From positions 1-64,000 of the forward strand of contig JANXYB010000062.1 in assembly GCA_025350325.1 (NCBI GenBank): DNA of 64,000 nucleotides, given 5' to 3'. The position numbers and the translations under genes are program-made. This document shows positions 62,811 through 64,000 of this stretch, in pieces (position 1 is the stretch's first letter; each line of letters starts with the position of its first letter). Below the pieces are notes generated by a model that saw nothing but the letters and a program-made list of their open reading frames with translations, did no database searches and had not been told where the DNA came from. Source of the stretch: Acidobacteriaceae bacterium. Lineage in GTDB: Bacteria; Acidobacteriota; Terriglobia; Terriglobales; Acidobacteriaceae.

Positions 62811-64000
62811 TTGGCAGACATAATTTATGACGTGGCGATCATTGGCAGCGGACCGGCGGGCTATACGGCGGCTATTCGAGGAGCGCAGCTTGGCCTCAAG
62901 GTCGCGCTCATTGAAAAGACGAATGTGCTGGGCGGAACTTGCCTCCATGTTGGCTGCATTCCCACCAAGGCGCTCTTGTTCAATGCAGAACTTTGGGACC
63001 ACCTTAAGCACGCCGAGGAGTACGGCATCGCGGGTGTGGATGGGCGTTCGCTCAATTGGGAGGCCGTGCAAAAGCGCAAGGACGCGATCGTCACCAAGCA
63101 CACCAAGGGCCTTGAGTTCCTGATGAAGAAGCACAAGATCACCGTCATCTCCGGCTACGGGCGGCTGACGGGCGGGGCCAAAGACGGCGTGCACACGATT
63201 GCGCTTGATAGCGCAGGCGCGGAAGGCACGCCCGGCGAAGTAAAGGCAAGAAACGTGATCCTCGCGACGGGGTCCGATGCCAAAACGATGTTGGGCCTTG
63301 CGCCCGATGATCGCATTCTGACCAACATTGAGATTCTCGCGATCAGCCAGGTTCCCAAGTCGCTGATCGTGATTGGTGCGGGAGCAGTAGGCGTGGAGTT
63401 CGCTTCAATATTTCGCAGCTTCGGAACCGAGATTACGATGGTCGAATTCTTGCCCCGTATCATGCCGCCCGAGGACGAGGACATCTCGAAGGAACTGGCG
63501 CGGCTCTACAAGAAGCGCGGAATCGATGTGAACACCAACGCGAAAGTCGAGAAGATTGAGAAGACCGAGACTGGCGTGAAGGTGACATGGACTGTGGCGA
63601 ATGGCAAGTCTGTGGAGAAGGAAGCCGAAAAGGTTCTGGTCGCCGTGGGTCGTTCTCCGCGCACTGAAAACGTCGGCATCGAGAAGACGAAGATCGAGCT
63701 AGATCGTGGATTTGTGAAGGTCGACGGCGCGCAGGAAACGGCAGAGCCCGGCATCTACGCGATCGGCGACATCGTTGCGGGACTCCCGCAACTAGCCCAC
63801 GTCGGTTCAATGAGCGGCATCGTCGCGGTGACTAAGATCGCCGGCAAGGCTTTCCGCTCCGTGCGCCGCGACCGCATTCCCGCAGCTACCTATTCCGAAC
63901 CGCAAATCGGCTCGGTCGGCCTGACGGAAGCGCAGGCGAAGGAAAAAGGCTACGACGTAAAGGTTGGCAAATTTCCCTTCGCAGGCAACTCCAAGGCGAC
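62811..64000 (+). CDS. lpdA: Dihydrolipoyl dehydrogenase (3' end cut by window edge)
   Basis: The E3 component of 2-oxo acid dehydrogenase complexes and the glycine cleavage system, it reoxidises dihydrolipoyl groups with FAD and NAD. The frame starts at TTG 62811 (GGAG 5 bases before) and is open to the window end, about 396 codons. It has the FAD motif AIIGSGPAGYTAAI, the redox-active CX4C pair Cys44/Cys49 in GGTCLHVGCIPTK (Asn commonly replaced by His), the NAD motif VIGAGAVGVEFASIF and EFLPRIMPPEDEDI. The second FAD segment GIYAIGDI and the start of the interface domain are present. It begins about 80 bases after miaA. Confidence 0.94.
   Translation, partial: MADIIYDVAIIGSGPAGYTAAIRGAQLGLKVALIEKTNVLGGTCLHVGCIPTKALLFNAELWDHLKHAEEYGIAGVDGRSLNWEAVQKRKDAIVTKHTKGLEFLMKKHKITVISGYGRLTGGAKDGVHTIALDSAGAEGTPGEVKARNVILATGSDAKTMLGLAPDDRILTNIEILAISQVPKSLIVIGAGAVGVEFASIFRSFGTEITMVEFLPRIMPPEDEDISKELARLYKKRGIDVNTNAKVEKIEKTETGVKVTWTVANGKSVEKEAEKVLVAVGRSPRTENVGIEKTKIELDRGFVKVDGAQETAEPGIYAIGDIVAGLPQLAHVGSMSGIVAVTKIAGKAFRSVRRDRIPAATYSEPQIGSVGLTEAQAKEKGYDVKVGKFPFAGNSKA

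Overview
The window looks like chromosomal DNA from an Acidobacteriota bacterium, most likely class Terriglobia (old subdivision 1). This is inferred from gene content. There is an ADOP-type duplicated permease paired with its PadR regulator, two Oar-like TonB-dependent receptors with an N-terminal carboxypeptidase-regulatory domain, a regulator-like protein of a type frequent in this phylum, and exported proteins with an ALPDAP motif just after the signal peptide. Codon use is GC-rich and even. I see no prophage, insertion sequence, CRISPR array, rRNA or convincing tRNA. Most of the window is housekeeping backbone with scattered secreted enzymes.

Region 1 (1-12,500) is near a chromosome-partition and replication locus. 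On the minus strand, in transcription order, lie a DUF4145-like gene, folC, plsC, a class-I glutamine-amidotransferase-like hydrolase, rsmG, two perfect parS palindromes, parA, parB, a TolB-like secreted protein, a ThuA-like protein and a Tat-exported dienelactone hydrolase cut by the left edge. dnaN lies on the plus strand behind about 0.9 kb of non-coding DNA.

Region 2 (12,500-22,050) holds a glutamic (G1/eqolisin) peptidase, a very acidic hypothetical protein, a large secreted glycosidase, accD, an unusual pseudo-receiver/TonB fusion protein, cobO and rlmH. Region 3 (22,050-29,850) is a tandem pair of about 1,130-1,150-residue TonB-dependent receptors. Their upstream leaders share sequence blocks at equal distances from the start codons, and each gene ends at a strong terminator.

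Region 4 (29,850-41,600) holds rsfS, nadD, an alpha/beta hydrolase, an M23 peptidase, a DUF1223 protein, glyA, a His/Gly/Asp-rich secreted protein, a GH2 glycosidase, a small basic protein and the regulator-like membrane protein. The gap at 40,961-41,597 is flanked only by minus-strand genes, yet carries a plus-strand -10 box, a TTCG hairpin and a strong terminator, so it may encode a small RNA of about 130 nt.

Region 5 (41,600-51,900) holds the ADOP permease and PadR regulator, an orphan histidine kinase with an ethylene-receptor-like membrane domain, an SDR dehydrogenase, an aldehyde dehydrogenase, an AlkA-like glycosylase and a GH57/DUF3536 protein. Region 6 (51,900-64,000) holds hisS-aspS, two ALPDAP-bearing exported proteins, an aldo/keto reductase, a gamma-class carbonic anhydrase, rpsU, a double zinc-ribbon protein, purD, a small membrane protein overlapping miaA, and lpd cut by the right edge.

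The strongest leads are the ethylene-receptor-like kinase, the possible small RNA at about 41.3-41.44 kb, the pseudo-receiver/TonB fusion and the ALPDAP motif.
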